Positions 42,422 to 48,355 of a stretch of 48,355 bases of DNA are shown here, one piece after another. Every line of letters starts with the position of its first letter. Positions within the stretch are counted from its first letter, which is position 1. The stretch is taken from the NCBI GenBank assembly GCA_009885805.1, contig VFJZ01000038.1:1-48355 (forward strand), in the 5' to 3' direction. The DNA comes from Actinomycetota bacterium. Its GTDB lineage: Bacteria; Actinomycetota; Thermoleophilia; Gaiellales; F1-60-MAGs149. Position numbers and translations under genes: made by a program. The notes beneath the pieces are model-generated. The model ran no database searches. It was given only the letters and a program-made list of their open reading frames with translations, and was not told where the DNA came from.

Positions 42422-43322
42422 GTTCGCGGACCTCCGCCCGTGGCAGGTTGACGATCACGACGCCGGCGATGACGACGACCATACCCGCGGCGGTGAGACC
42501 GCCCGGCAGGTTCCCCCGCGCCGCCTCGATCGCCGCCGCGACAACCGGCGGCAGGAACGCCCAGGCCAGCACGCGGGCGGTCGTCCAGCGCTCGAGCGCA
42601 CGGAAGAAGCAGATGAAGGCGATCAGCTGCGAGCCGAGCGCGAGGAAGATCAGCGCCGCCCAGAGCTCCCCTGAGCCCCACTCCGTCGAGGCCGGGTCGC
42701 CCGAGAGCAGCGCATACGGCACCAGGAAGAGCGCACCGGTGACGAACTGCGCGGCCGTGAACCCGTAGAGCTCGTACTGGAACCCGGTCGTGTGCAGGTA
42801 GCGCACGGCGACCCCGGCGACGGCGTAGCCGACGGCGCCGACGATCGTCAGCGCCGCGCCGATGTAGAGATCAGATCCCGACGCCACATCGCCCGGGTTC
42901 GAGAAGATAATCAGCAGGACGCCGGAGAAGCCGACCAGCAGACCGGCGCCGCGGAGCACCGTCGGACGCTCGCGCAGCGCCGCCCAGGCGATGAACGTCG
43001 CCCAGAACGGCGCCGTGTTGAGGAGCACCGACGCGACCGCGGGGCCGGCGCGGGACGTGCCTTCCGACAGGCCCATCAGCGACAGCGACGTCGCCCCCGC
43101 GCCGGCAACGGCCGCCCACAGCCACGTGCGCAGGTCACGCGGCAGTCGCGCCCCGAACAACGGCAGCAGCGCGATCAGGATCGGCGCAGCGATGAGGGGA
43201 CGCGACAGCGCGACCAGCGCGGGCGTCGTATGGTCAAACGCGACGTCGCTGACATTGAATGCCGCGCCCCAGAAGAACATCGTAGTGCCGAGCAGCACCG
43301 GCACCGGAAGAGCGCGCACCAC
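42411..43322 (-). CDS. EamA/DMT family transporter
   Basis: The 303-residue protein has ten hydrophobic segments arranged as two repeated five-helix EamA halves; the first begins VLLGTTMFFWGAAFNVSD and the second LYIGAALTIVGAVGYAVAG. These transporters usually export amino acids or metabolites. It is coupled to the amidase and follows the SnoaL-like gene by four bases, so the three genes form one leftward unit. Confidence 0.85.
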   Translation of the reverse strand: MVRALPVPVLLGTTMFFWGAAFNVSDVAFDHTTPALVALSRPLIAAPILIALLPLFGARLPRDLRTWLWAAVAGAGATSLSLMGLSEGTSRAGPAVASVLLNTAPFWATFIAWAALRERPTVLRGAGLLVGFSGVLLIIFSNPGDVASGSDLYIGAALTIVGAVGYAVAGVAVRYLHTTGFQYELYGFTAAQFVTGALFLVPYALLSGDPASTEWGSGELWAALIFLALGSQLIAFICFFRALERWTTARVLAWAFLPPVVAAAIEAARGNLPGGLTAAGMVVVIAGVVIVNLPRAEVRERVP

Positions 43323-43326
43323 CCGC

Positions 43327-43728
43327 CTAGACGAGCGGACTGGAGCCGGACATGAAGATGATCACGCGGGTGAAGCGGCCATCCGGGCCGACGTCGAAGA
43401 AGTTGCAGTTGTGCATGTCGTTCTTGGTGCCGTCCTTGAGCTCGCCCTGGTACCCCTGCTCGGTGGCGACCTTCATCGTGCTCGGCTCGACGACGATGTT
43501 GCGGATGTCGTGGCGGATGAAGACGGAGCTGCCGATGAAGTCGCCGAACATCCGGCGGATCTCGTCCGCGCCGTTGAAGGTCGTGTGCGCGGTCTGGATC
43601 GTCATCGTCGCGTCATCGGCCCAGTGGGCCATGATGCCGTCGAGGTCCATCGCGTCAACCGCGCGGAAGTAGCTGTCGGGAAGCGCGGCGAGCTCGTCGC
43701 GCGTGAGGGTCGCACCCTGGGTGGCCAT
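43327..43728 (-). CDS. SnoaL-like/NTF2-fold protein
   Basis: The 133-residue protein shows the NTF2 pattern: an N-terminal helix (LPDSYFRAVDAMDLDGIMAHWADDATMTI split around residues 15-45), then strands including HNCNFFDVGPDGRFTRVIIF. Proteins of this fold bind small ligands or catalyse isomerisation or hydrolysis; many are annotated only as nuclear transport factor 2-like. Function is not predictable here. Confidence 0.75.
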   Translation of the reverse strand: MATQGATLTRDELAALPDSYFRAVDAMDLDGIMAHWADDATMTIQTAHTTFNGADEIRRMFGDFIGSSVFIRHDIRNIVVEPSTMKVATEQGYQGELKDGTKNDMHNCNFFDVGPDGRFTRVIIFMSGSSPLV

Positions 43729-43737
43729 CCCTGGAGA

Positions 43738-44751
43738 CTACCGGGCCGTCGCAGCCTGGGTCAAACCCATGCGCGCGGCCTCGTCGAACGCGTTGAGTGA
43801 GCGGATGAGGACGCTGCGCGAGATGCCTCGCGCGATCACGACGAGCCGCGAGGCGTGATCGTCGTCCGGCCACTCCGGTAGGTGCAGCGGCGGATGGATC
43901 ACGTGTTGGACACCGTTCACGAGGAGCGGACCGACGTCGCCAACGTCGAGCAGGCCCTTGACGCGGAGGACGTCCGCCGGATAGCGGGCGACGAGCATGC
44001 TCAGCCAGATGCCGAACATCGTCCAGTCGAGTGGCCGTTCGAGGCGGATCGCGTGCGCCTGGACGTCGTGAGCGTGTCGCTCGGGGCCGGCGCCGACGGC
44101 GGCGAGCCAGTGCAGGGTGTCGGCGAGCCGCGCGGCGGGATCGGTCGGCGCCGCACCGAGAATCGACGCGGCGGCGACCGCGCCGTGGTCGGCCTCGACG
44201 ATCGGCGAAGCCGGATTCGCCGCCCGGAGACGCTCGCGAACCGCGGCGAGGTCCTCAGCGGTGGCGAGATCGGCCTTCGTGATCACGAGGCGGTCGGCGA
44301 GCGCAACCTGGCGGATCCACTCCGGCGCCCGGTCCGCCTGCGGCAGCGCACCGACCGCATCGACGCAGGTGACGACACCGTCCGCGGCGTAGTTGGCCGC
44401 GAGCATCGGGTCGGCGAGCAGGGTCGAGAGGACCGGCGCGGGGTCGGCGAGGCCGCTCGTCTCCAGCACGACCCGGCGAAACGGCGGGATCTCACCGCGA
44501 AGCCGGCGCGCCTCGAGCGCGCGGAGCTCGTCGGCGAGGTCGCCCCGGATCGTGCAGCACACGCAGCCGGATGCCAGGACGACGGTGCGCTCATCGATGC
44601 GCCGCAGCAGGTGGTGGTCGAGCGCGATGGCGCCGATCTCATTGACAAGGACGGCGGCGTCGGCGAGGTCGGGGTCGGCCAGGAGCCGCTGGAGCAGCGT
44701 CGTCTTCCCCGCACCGAGGAAGCCGGTGACGATGGTCAGCGGGGTGCGCAC
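43738..44751 (-). CDS. CobW/COG0523 family GTPase (metal chaperone type)
   Basis: The 337-residue protein starts [20 protein letters not shown] with the P-loop GAGKTT (13-18), followed by ASGCVCCTIRGDL with the CxCC metal motif (Cys63, 65, 66), VVLETSGLADP and the base-recognition TKAD. The C-terminal CobW domain includes MFGIWLSMLVARYPADVLRVKG. These GTPases deliver zinc or other metals to client enzymes such as amidohydrolases. The GTG at 44751 overlaps the small CSLCG gene by 16 bp. The many metal hydrolases of this window are plausible clients. Confidence 0.9.
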   Translation of the reverse strand: MRTPLTIVTGFLGAGKTTLLQRLLADPDLADAAVLVNEIGAIALDHHLLRRIDERTVVLASGCVCCTIRGDLADELRALEARRLRGEIPPFRRVVLETSGLADPAPVLSTLLADPMLAANYAADGVVTCVDAVGALPQADRAPEWIRQVALADRLVITKADLATAEDLAAVRERLRAANPASPIVEADHGAVAAASILGAAPTDPAARLADTLHWLAAVGAGPERHAHDVQAHAIRLERPLDWTMFGIWLSMLVARYPADVLRVKGLLDVGDVGPLLVNGVQHVIHPPLHLPEWPDDDHASRLVVIARGISRSVLIRSLNAFDEAARMGLTQAATAR

Positions 44752-45065
44752 GCCGCCTCGAGCGCGTCGAGCAGGCCCGGGTCGAGCGGATCGGGCGCGG
44801 CGCCCCGCAGGCGGGCCGCGGCGGCCCAGACGCCGGCCAGGTCTGGGACGAGTTCGGCGGCCCCGGTCGCGGTTCGCACGACGTAGGCCGTCTCCTCGAA
44901 CTCGTCGACGCTGAGACCGACCGGTCGCAGCACGCGATTCAGCAGCTCGACGCGCCGCAGGCGGTCGCGAAGCGCGGCGCGGCGCTGCCCGGTCTCCCCC
45001 GGCGTGCCGCGCGCGGTCTCGGCCCAGTGGGCGGCACCGCTGAGAACGCCGCAGAGGGAGCACAC
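44736..45065 (-). CDS. Small CxxC protein coupled to CobW
   Basis: The 109-residue protein begins [16 protein letters not shown]; from memory, the CSLCGVL start is seen in uncharacterised proteins encoded next to CobW GTPases. The rest is Arg/Leu-rich and helical ([19 protein letters not shown], then [16 protein letters not shown]). The CxxC at the very N-terminus could be a metal site or handed-over ligand. A GTG at 45065 is preferred over 45116 because the CSLCG motif then opens the protein. Function is unproven; a metal-transfer partner of CobW is inferred. Confidence 0.6.
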   Translation of the reverse strand: MCSLCGVLSGAAHWAETARGTPGETGQRRAALRDRLRRVELLNRVLRPVGLSVDEFEETAYVVRTATGAAELVPDLAGVWAAAARLRGAAPDPLDPGLLDALEAACAPR

Positions 45066-45105
45066 GCCTGCATTATCGTTCAGCGACCAGGAAACGAAGG
45101 AGGCA

Positions 45106-45984
45106 ATGGTGGCCAAGGAGATCCTCGTCGCCTACGGCGTCGACATCGACGCCGTCGCAGGCCAGATCGGCTCGTACGGTGGTGGCGACTCGCCCTGCGA
45201 TATCTCGCGCGGCCTGTTCGCCGGCGAGATCGGCACGCGGCGGCTGCTCAAGCTGTTCGCGAAGTACGACATCAAGGTCACCTGGTTCATCCCGGGCCAC
45301 TCGATCGAGACGTTCCCGGAGGAGACACGGGCGATCGTCGCGGCGGGGCACGAGATCGGCGTGCACGGCTACACGCACGAGAACCCGATCGCGATGACGC
45401 CGGAGCAGGAGGAGACGGTCCTCACCAAGTGCATCGACCTCATCACGAGCTTCTCCGGCCGGCGGCCGACCGGCTACGTCGCGCCGTGGTGGGAGTTCTC
45501 GCCGATCACGAACGAGTTGCTGCTGAAGCACGGCATCAAGTACGACCACTCGCTGATGTCGAGCGATTTCTACCCGCACCGCGTCCGTGTCGGCGACACG
45601 TGGACGCTGATCGACTATTCGGCGCCGGCCGAGAGTTGGATGAAGCCGCTGGAGCGGGGCGAGGAGACCGACCTGATCGAGATCCCGGCGAGCTGGTACC
45701 TCGACGACCTGCCGCCGATGATGTTCATCAAGAAGTCGCCGAACTCGCACGGCTTCGTCAACCCGCGTGACATCGAGCAGATGTGGATGGACCAGTTCGA
45801 CTACATCTACCGCGAGGACGACTACGCGGTGTTCACGATGACGATCCACCCGGACGTCTCGGGTCGCCCCCAGGTGCTCCTGATGCACGAGCGGATCATC
45901 GAGTACATCAACGGGCACGAGGGTGTGCGCTGGTGCACGTTCGACGAGATCGCGGACGACTACGCGAAGCGAGCGCCGCGGTGA
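45106..45984 (+). CDS. Polysaccharide deacetylase family protein (PgdA/PuuE-like)
   Basis: The 292-residue NodB-fold protein has [16 protein letters not shown] with the catalytic/metal aspartate, [32 protein letters not shown] with the HxxxH metal ligands, and [30 protein letters not shown]-type sequence ([13 protein letters not shown]) links it to the HpPgdA/allantoinase (PuuE) group, which hydrolyses acetamido or allantoin C-N bonds. AAGGAGG lies just before ATG 45106; the GTG at 45109 would give better spacing. In a ureide-rich window an allantoinase-like role is as likely as peptidoglycan deacetylation. Its TGA sits inside a REP palindrome. Confidence 0.88.
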   Translation: MVAKEILVAYGVDIDAVAGQIGSYGGGDSPCDISRGLFAGEIGTRRLLKLFAKYDIKVTWFIPGHSIETFPEETRAIVAAGHEIGVHGYTHENPIAMTPEQEETVLTKCIDLITSFSGRRPTGYVAPWWEFSPITNELLLKHGIKYDHSLMSSDFYPHRVRVGDTWTLIDYSAPAESWMKPLERGEETDLIEIPASWYLDDLPPMMFIKKSPNSHGFVNPRDIEQMWMDQFDYIYREDDYAVFTMTIHPDVSGRPQVLLMHERIIEYINGHEGVRWCTFDEIADDYAKRAPR

Positions 45985-46013
45985 AAGAACGGGATCTGAT
46001 CCCTTTCTTTCAC
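45981..46013. repeat. RAYT-associated palindrome, copy 1
   Basis: A 33-bp palindrome beginning GTGAAAGAACGGGATC and ending GATCCCTTTCTTTCAC, sharing the central GATC pairing with one mismatch in 16; flanking CGCG extends the arms to 45977-46017. It contains the deacetylase stop (45982-45984) and the RAYT stop (46012-46010). It can form a strong RNA hairpin between the convergent genes and probably terminates both. Confidence 0.75.
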
Positions 46014-46702
46014 CGCGTCGAGCGTCGCCATGCCGTCGCCTCGCTCACGCCGAGCGCCGCAGCGATCTCGCGGAGGGTGTAGCCGTACACCCGGTGCGCC
46101 CGCACGATGCTCGACGCCGTGTCGTCCAGGACGTCGTCCAGGTATGGGCGACCTTCGTTCGACGAACCCGGGTTGCCGAGGTGCCGCACGACTGATTCGA
46201 AGCGCTCGTGGCCGCCGCAGGCAGCAATCGCGGCGGCCACGTCGAGCCACGGCGGCGCCGGGACGATGCCGACCGTCGCGCGGTAGGACGACCACGGCCA
46301 GTCGACGGCACCCGTGACGAACCCGTCCTTCGCCGGATTCGCTACGACATAGGGGACCACGTGCGCGTGGTACCGCGGATCGTTGACGACGCGGCTCTTG
46401 AACCGTCCCTCGTAGACGTGCCCCCGGCGGACGCGGTGCTTGTTCCACCAGGTGCCGTAGGTCGCGAGCAACTGATGCATCCCGACCGAGAGTGCTCCCT
46501 TCGGCCTGACGACGATGTGAAGGTGGTTCGGCATGACGGCGTACGCCTCGACCGCCCAGCCGTGCCTGGTCGCGGCAGTACCAAGAGCACGCTCGAATCG
46601 CTCGAACTCCGAGCGGTCGCCGTGAATGGTCTGGCGATCGTTGCCGCGCGTGTAGACGTGGTAGACACCGTCAGGATGATCGAGTCGCAGGGGGTGCGGC
46701 AC
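46010..46702 (-). CDS. REP-associated tyrosine transposase (RAYT, IS200-like Y1 fold)
   Basis: The 230-residue protein has the HUH motif VMPNHLHIVV (His60, His62) and the candidate catalytic tyrosine Tyr82 in LLATYGTWWNKH, followed by GHVYEGRFKSRVV, all typical of RAYTs. The N-terminus (GVYHVYTRGNDRQTI) is standard. An extra C-terminal helix-turn-helix (YTLREIAAALGVSEATAWRR) may help binding. RAYTs move or maintain REP palindromes. It lies between two matching palindromes, one of which includes its stop codon. It appears intact and domesticated, as no terminal inverted repeats or target duplications of an IS are evident. Confidence 0.9.
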   Translation of the reverse strand: MPHPLRLDHPDGVYHVYTRGNDRQTIHGDRSEFERFERALGTAATRHGWAVEAYAVMPNHLHIVVRPKGALSVGMHQLLATYGTWWNKHRVRRGHVYEGRFKSRVVNDPRYHAHVVPYVVANPAKDGFVTGAVDWPWSSYRATVGIVPAPPWLDVAAAIAACGGHERFESVVRHLGNPGSSNEGRPYLDDVLDDTASSIVRAHRVYGYTLREIAAALGVSEATAWRRSTR

Positions 46703-46747
46703 CCCGCCATCGTGCCCTGCCGACGGCGCGTCGGACCGTCACGCACC

Positions 46748-46780
46748 GTGAAAGAAAGGGATCGGATCCCGATCTTTCAC
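46748..46780. repeat. RAYT-associated palindrome, copy 2
   Basis: The 33-bp palindrome GTGAAAGAAAGGGATC-g-GATCCCGATCTTTCAC matches copy 1 and lies about 45 bp upstream of the RAYT start. It contains the stop codon (46779-46777) of the second cysteine hydrolase. Two arm mismatches remain. The pair frames the RAYT gene like a REP doublet. Confidence 0.75.
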
Positions 46781-47472
46781 GCCATCGGGTCGATCGAACC
46801 CAGGTACTCGACCACGGTCGCCAACGACTCGACGTCGCCGAACTTCGCGTCGATGTCGAACAGGTTCCACTCGACGACGCCGGGCACCCGGTCGCCCACC
46901 GCTTCGCGCACGACGATCGGGCGGAAGCCCTCCGCGATCGCGTCCTCGCACGAGTGCCGGACGCAGCCACACATCGTCACACCGGTGAGGATCACCGTGT
47001 CGACTCCGCGCGCACGCAGGAAGCCCGCGAGGTACGTGCCGTGGAACGCGCTCGCGCGCTTCTTGACGATTACCTGCTCGCCGGGTGCCGGCTCGATCCG
47101 GCTGTCGATCTCGACCGCCGGATCACCGACGCGAAGCTGCTCGACGGGGATCTTCAGGTGCCACAGCCCCGTGTCGGGATGCGCACCGTCGACGTTCGTG
47201 TACGCCGTCGTCGTGTAGACGACCGGGATCCCCTTCGCCCGCCCGGCGTCGTTCAGCTTCTGCACGGCCGGGATGATGGTGTCCATGCCCTCGCACGAGA
47301 ACGCGTGACCCGGGCGCGTCCAGGCGTTCGCGAGGTCGATATGGATCAAGGCCGGCCGCTTCCCGAATCCGACGCGGCGCTGGAACCCGCGCTGCTGGTA
47401 GATGCCGGTATCGGCATCGAAGATCTCGTCGAGAAGCGCCTGGATCCGCGTCTGGTGGTCGGTGGTTACCAC
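46777..47472 (-). CDS. Cysteine hydrolase, N-carbamoylsarcosine amidase/isochorismatase-like (second copy)
   Basis: The 231-residue protein has Asp46 in LIHIDLANAWTRPG, a lysine pair (137-138) in VIVKKRASAFHGT and Cys170 in TGVTMCGCVRHSC. EWNLFDIDAKFGDVESL is the same C-terminal motif as in the first copy. It therefore probably cleaves a carbamoyl amino acid or similar. AGGAGGTACC precedes its GTG start. It is directly downstream of an FCD regulator gene, with promoter and operator between them, and its stop lies in palindrome copy 2. Confidence 0.9.
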   Translation of the reverse strand: MVTTDHQTRIQALLDEIFDADTGIYQQRGFQRRVGFGKRPALIHIDLANAWTRPGHAFSCEGMDTIIPAVQKLNDAGRAKGIPVVYTTTAYTNVDGAHPDTGLWHLKIPVEQLRVGDPAVEIDSRIEPAPGEQVIVKKRASAFHGTYLAGFLRARGVDTVILTGVTMCGCVRHSCEDAIAEGFRPIVVREAVGDRVPGVVEWNLFDIDAKFGDVESLATVVEYLGSIDPMA

Positions 47473-47489
47473 GGGGTACCTCCTGCTCG

Positions 47490-47524
47490 GTATCCATTGT
47501 CTACATTGGATACATCGATGTCAA
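47490..47524 (-). promoter_or_regulatory. Promoter and operator of the second cysteine hydrolase gene
   Basis: On the minus strand TTGACA (47524-47519) is followed by 17 bp and GACAAT (47501-47496), a good promoter starting inside the end of the regulator gene. The dyad GTATCCA (47490-47496) / TGGATAC (47507-47513), with a 10-bp spacer, overlaps the spacer and -10. This arrangement fits repression by the adjacent FCD protein. Confidence 0.65.
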
Positions 47525-48225
47525 CTGGAGATCAGACGCGCAGCGAATGCCCGCGCAGCATCGCTCGTCTCGCTCTTCGCCGACTCCGCGGCCGCAGACT
47601 CCGCGTACCCGACGAGGAGCTCCCTTGCCCGCGTCGAGTGTCGCTCCAACACCTCCGCGAGAGCAGCGTTGTCACGCGCGTCGATCGCCGCGATCATCTC
47701 GTGGTGCTCGGCCTGCGCCGCGCCGCGGCCCTGCAGCCGGTTGACGGCCACCCGCGAGTACGGCTCGATCTGGTTCAGCACCCGCGCCGCAGCGGCGCCG
47801 TGGTGACGCATCCCGCTGAGGCGGTAGAGATCCATGTGGAACGTGTGGTTGAGGTCGGACCAGGCGTCGTCCGGCGCGGTGTCCATGGTCGCCACCTGGC
47901 GCCGCAGGCCAGCGAGATCGCCGGCGGTCGCGTTGCGGACGATCCCCTCGGCCAGCACCGGCTCGAGCAGGGCGCGCAGAGACCACAACTCGTGGACCTC
48001 GGCCGGCCGCAACTCCGTGACGCGCGTGCCGTCTTCCGTGAAGGTGACGAGCCCCTCCGAGGCGAGGAACTGCAGCGCCTCGCGAACGGGAATCCGGCTG
48101 ACGCCAAGCGCTTCGGCGATCGACGCCTGGATCAGCTGCGAACCAGGCGGCAGCAGGCGCTGCCGGATCGCGTCGCGCAGGATGTCGACGATCGCCGGCT
48201 GACCGCGGGCGGCGAGCGGAGGCAT
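47521..48225 (-). CDS. GntR-family transcriptional regulator, FCD subfamily (second copy)
   Basis: The 234-residue protein has the winged helix IVDILRDAIRQRLLPPGSQL and ASIAEALGVSRIPVREALQFL, then an FCD domain with the metal-site region SDLNHTFHMDLYRLSG, the HHEMIAAIDARD helix and LERHSTRARELL. The histidines for a metal site are present. Together with its own promoter carrying GTATAC and the hydrolase operator, it likely senses a carboxylate made by the hydrolase pathway and represses both transcripts. Confidence 0.88.
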   Translation of the reverse strand: MPPLAARGQPAIVDILRDAIRQRLLPPGSQLIQASIAEALGVSRIPVREALQFLASEGLVTFTEDGTRVTELRPAEVHELWSLRALLEPVLAEGIVRNATAGDLAGLRRQVATMDTAPDDAWSDLNHTFHMDLYRLSGMRHHGAAAARVLNQIEPYSRVAVNRLQGRGAAQAEHHEMIAAIDARDNAALAEVLERHSTRARELLVGYAESAAAESAKSETSDAARAFAARLISS

Positions 48226-48233
48226 GCAGGCAG

Positions 48234-48261
48234 TGTATACGGTGGCCTAGGAGCCCGTCAA
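48234..48261 (-). promoter_or_regulatory. Promoter of the FCD regulator with GTATAC operator half
   Basis: Minus-strand TTGACG (48261-48256) and TATACA (48239-48234) are spaced by 16 bp. GTATAC (48235-48240) overlaps the -10 and matches the GTATAC core of the operator at 21820-21838. Autorepression is inferred. Confidence 0.55.
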
Positions 48262-48355
48262 AGAAGCGGCGGCGGTCGGGGCCAGGATGACCGGCCAGCG
48301 GCGGCGAACGGTCGCGACGAGCTGGCTGGTGCGTCGGAGGAGGCGCCGGATCGTC
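48247..48355 (-). CDS. Possible C-terminal fragment of a gene beyond the window
   Basis: On the minus strand one frame is open from the window edge to TAG at 48249-48247, giving about 35 residues (RRWPVILAPTAAASLTGS at the end). It has no recognisable motif. It may be the end of a transposase-like or other protein, or chance in GC-rich DNA. The regulator's -35 lies inside it. Confidence 0.25.
   Translation of the reverse strand, partial: TIRRLLRRTSQLVATVRRRWPVILAPTAAASLTGS

Noticed and set aside
46010-46702. RAYT gene as an active IS200/IS605 insertion
   Set aside because: No IS ends, accessory TnpB or target features are visible; the palindromes and protein type fit a domesticated RAYT.
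2943-48225. The two FCD regulators as recent duplicates of one another
   Set aside because: They share only family motifs; the sequences differ throughout.
1-48355. tRNA, rRNA or CRISPR array
   Set aside because: No cloverleaf, rRNA-like or regularly spaced direct repeat sequence was found on reading.

Overview
The window is uniformly GC-rich and densely packed. Many genes overlap by ATGA or GTGA, GTG starts are common, and several promoters sit at leaderless distance from the start codon. With gene content such as an LtrA-family protein, FCD-type GntR regulators, PotABCD-like uptake, HyuA/HyuB ATP-dependent amidohydrolases and CobW, this suggests a high-GC actinomycetote, possibly of the Thermoleophilia; a high-GC chloroflexote cannot be excluded. 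The taxon is inferred from style only. No rRNA, tRNA or CRISPR was seen.

Layout. 1-2.9 kb: a partial nucleotidyltransferase gene that looks internally shortened, an LtrA membrane protein and an acyl-CoA dehydrogenase followed by a REP-like palindrome. 2.9-10.8 kb: GntR regulator, CaiB-type CoA-transferase, HyuA, HyuB, N-carbamoylsarcosine-amidase-like cysteine hydrolase and MFS transporter. HyuA/HyuB and HyuB/hydrolase are joined by two copies of a ~90-bp intercistronic repeat. 10.8-16.5 kb: ApgM-like phosphomutase plus NMNAT-like nucleotidyltransferase, a quinone oxidoreductase with an MmgE/PrpD protein, and a Tat-exported FAD amine oxidase. 16.6-21.7 kb: a leftward polyamine-type ABC importer operon (binding protein, ATPase, two permeases) ending in a coupled short-chain dehydrogenase. 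21.9-23.9 kb: a hydantoinase-like protein and a hydantoin-racemase-like protein, both lacking canonical catalytic residues. 23.9-28.9 kb: a leftward hydrolase/HMG-CoA-lyase-like/hydroxyisobutyrate-dehydrogenase-like operon, then a rightward operon with an intact amidohydrolase, its ligand-less paralogue and a dehydrogenase.

28.9-32.1 kb: a toxin-antitoxin-like locus with a broken AbiEii-type nucleotidyltransferase but an intact HTH partner and operator, an RDD protein and a secreted or anchored protein with a duplicated domain. 32.2-41.2 kb: D-hydantoinase, a second HyuA and HyuB, flavin reductase, GST-like and PPOX-like proteins. Between hyuA2 and hyuB2 lie a three-domain fusion (flavoprotein decarboxylase + receiver + cyclic-nucleotide-binding) and an opposing gamma-glutamylcyclotransferase. 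41.2-48.4 kb: amidase, EamA exporter, SnoaL-like protein, CobW GTPase with a small CSLCG protein, a PgdA/PuuE-type deacetylase, a RAYT transposase flanked by two 33-bp palindromes, a second cysteine hydrolase and its FCD regulator with recognisable promoters and operators.

Together the genes look like a scavenging region for cyclic amides, ureides and amides. HyuA/HyuB plus a carbamoylsarcosine-amidase-like hydrolase fits an N-methylhydantoin (creatinine) type route. HyuA2/HyuB2 plus gamma-glutamylcyclotransferase and GST fits 5-oxoproline chemistry. These pathway assignments are inference. The strongest novelty candidates are the flavoprotein-receiver-cNMP fusion with its unusual start, the hairpin-forming intercistronic repeats, and the recurring pairing of intact enzymes with ligand-less relatives.
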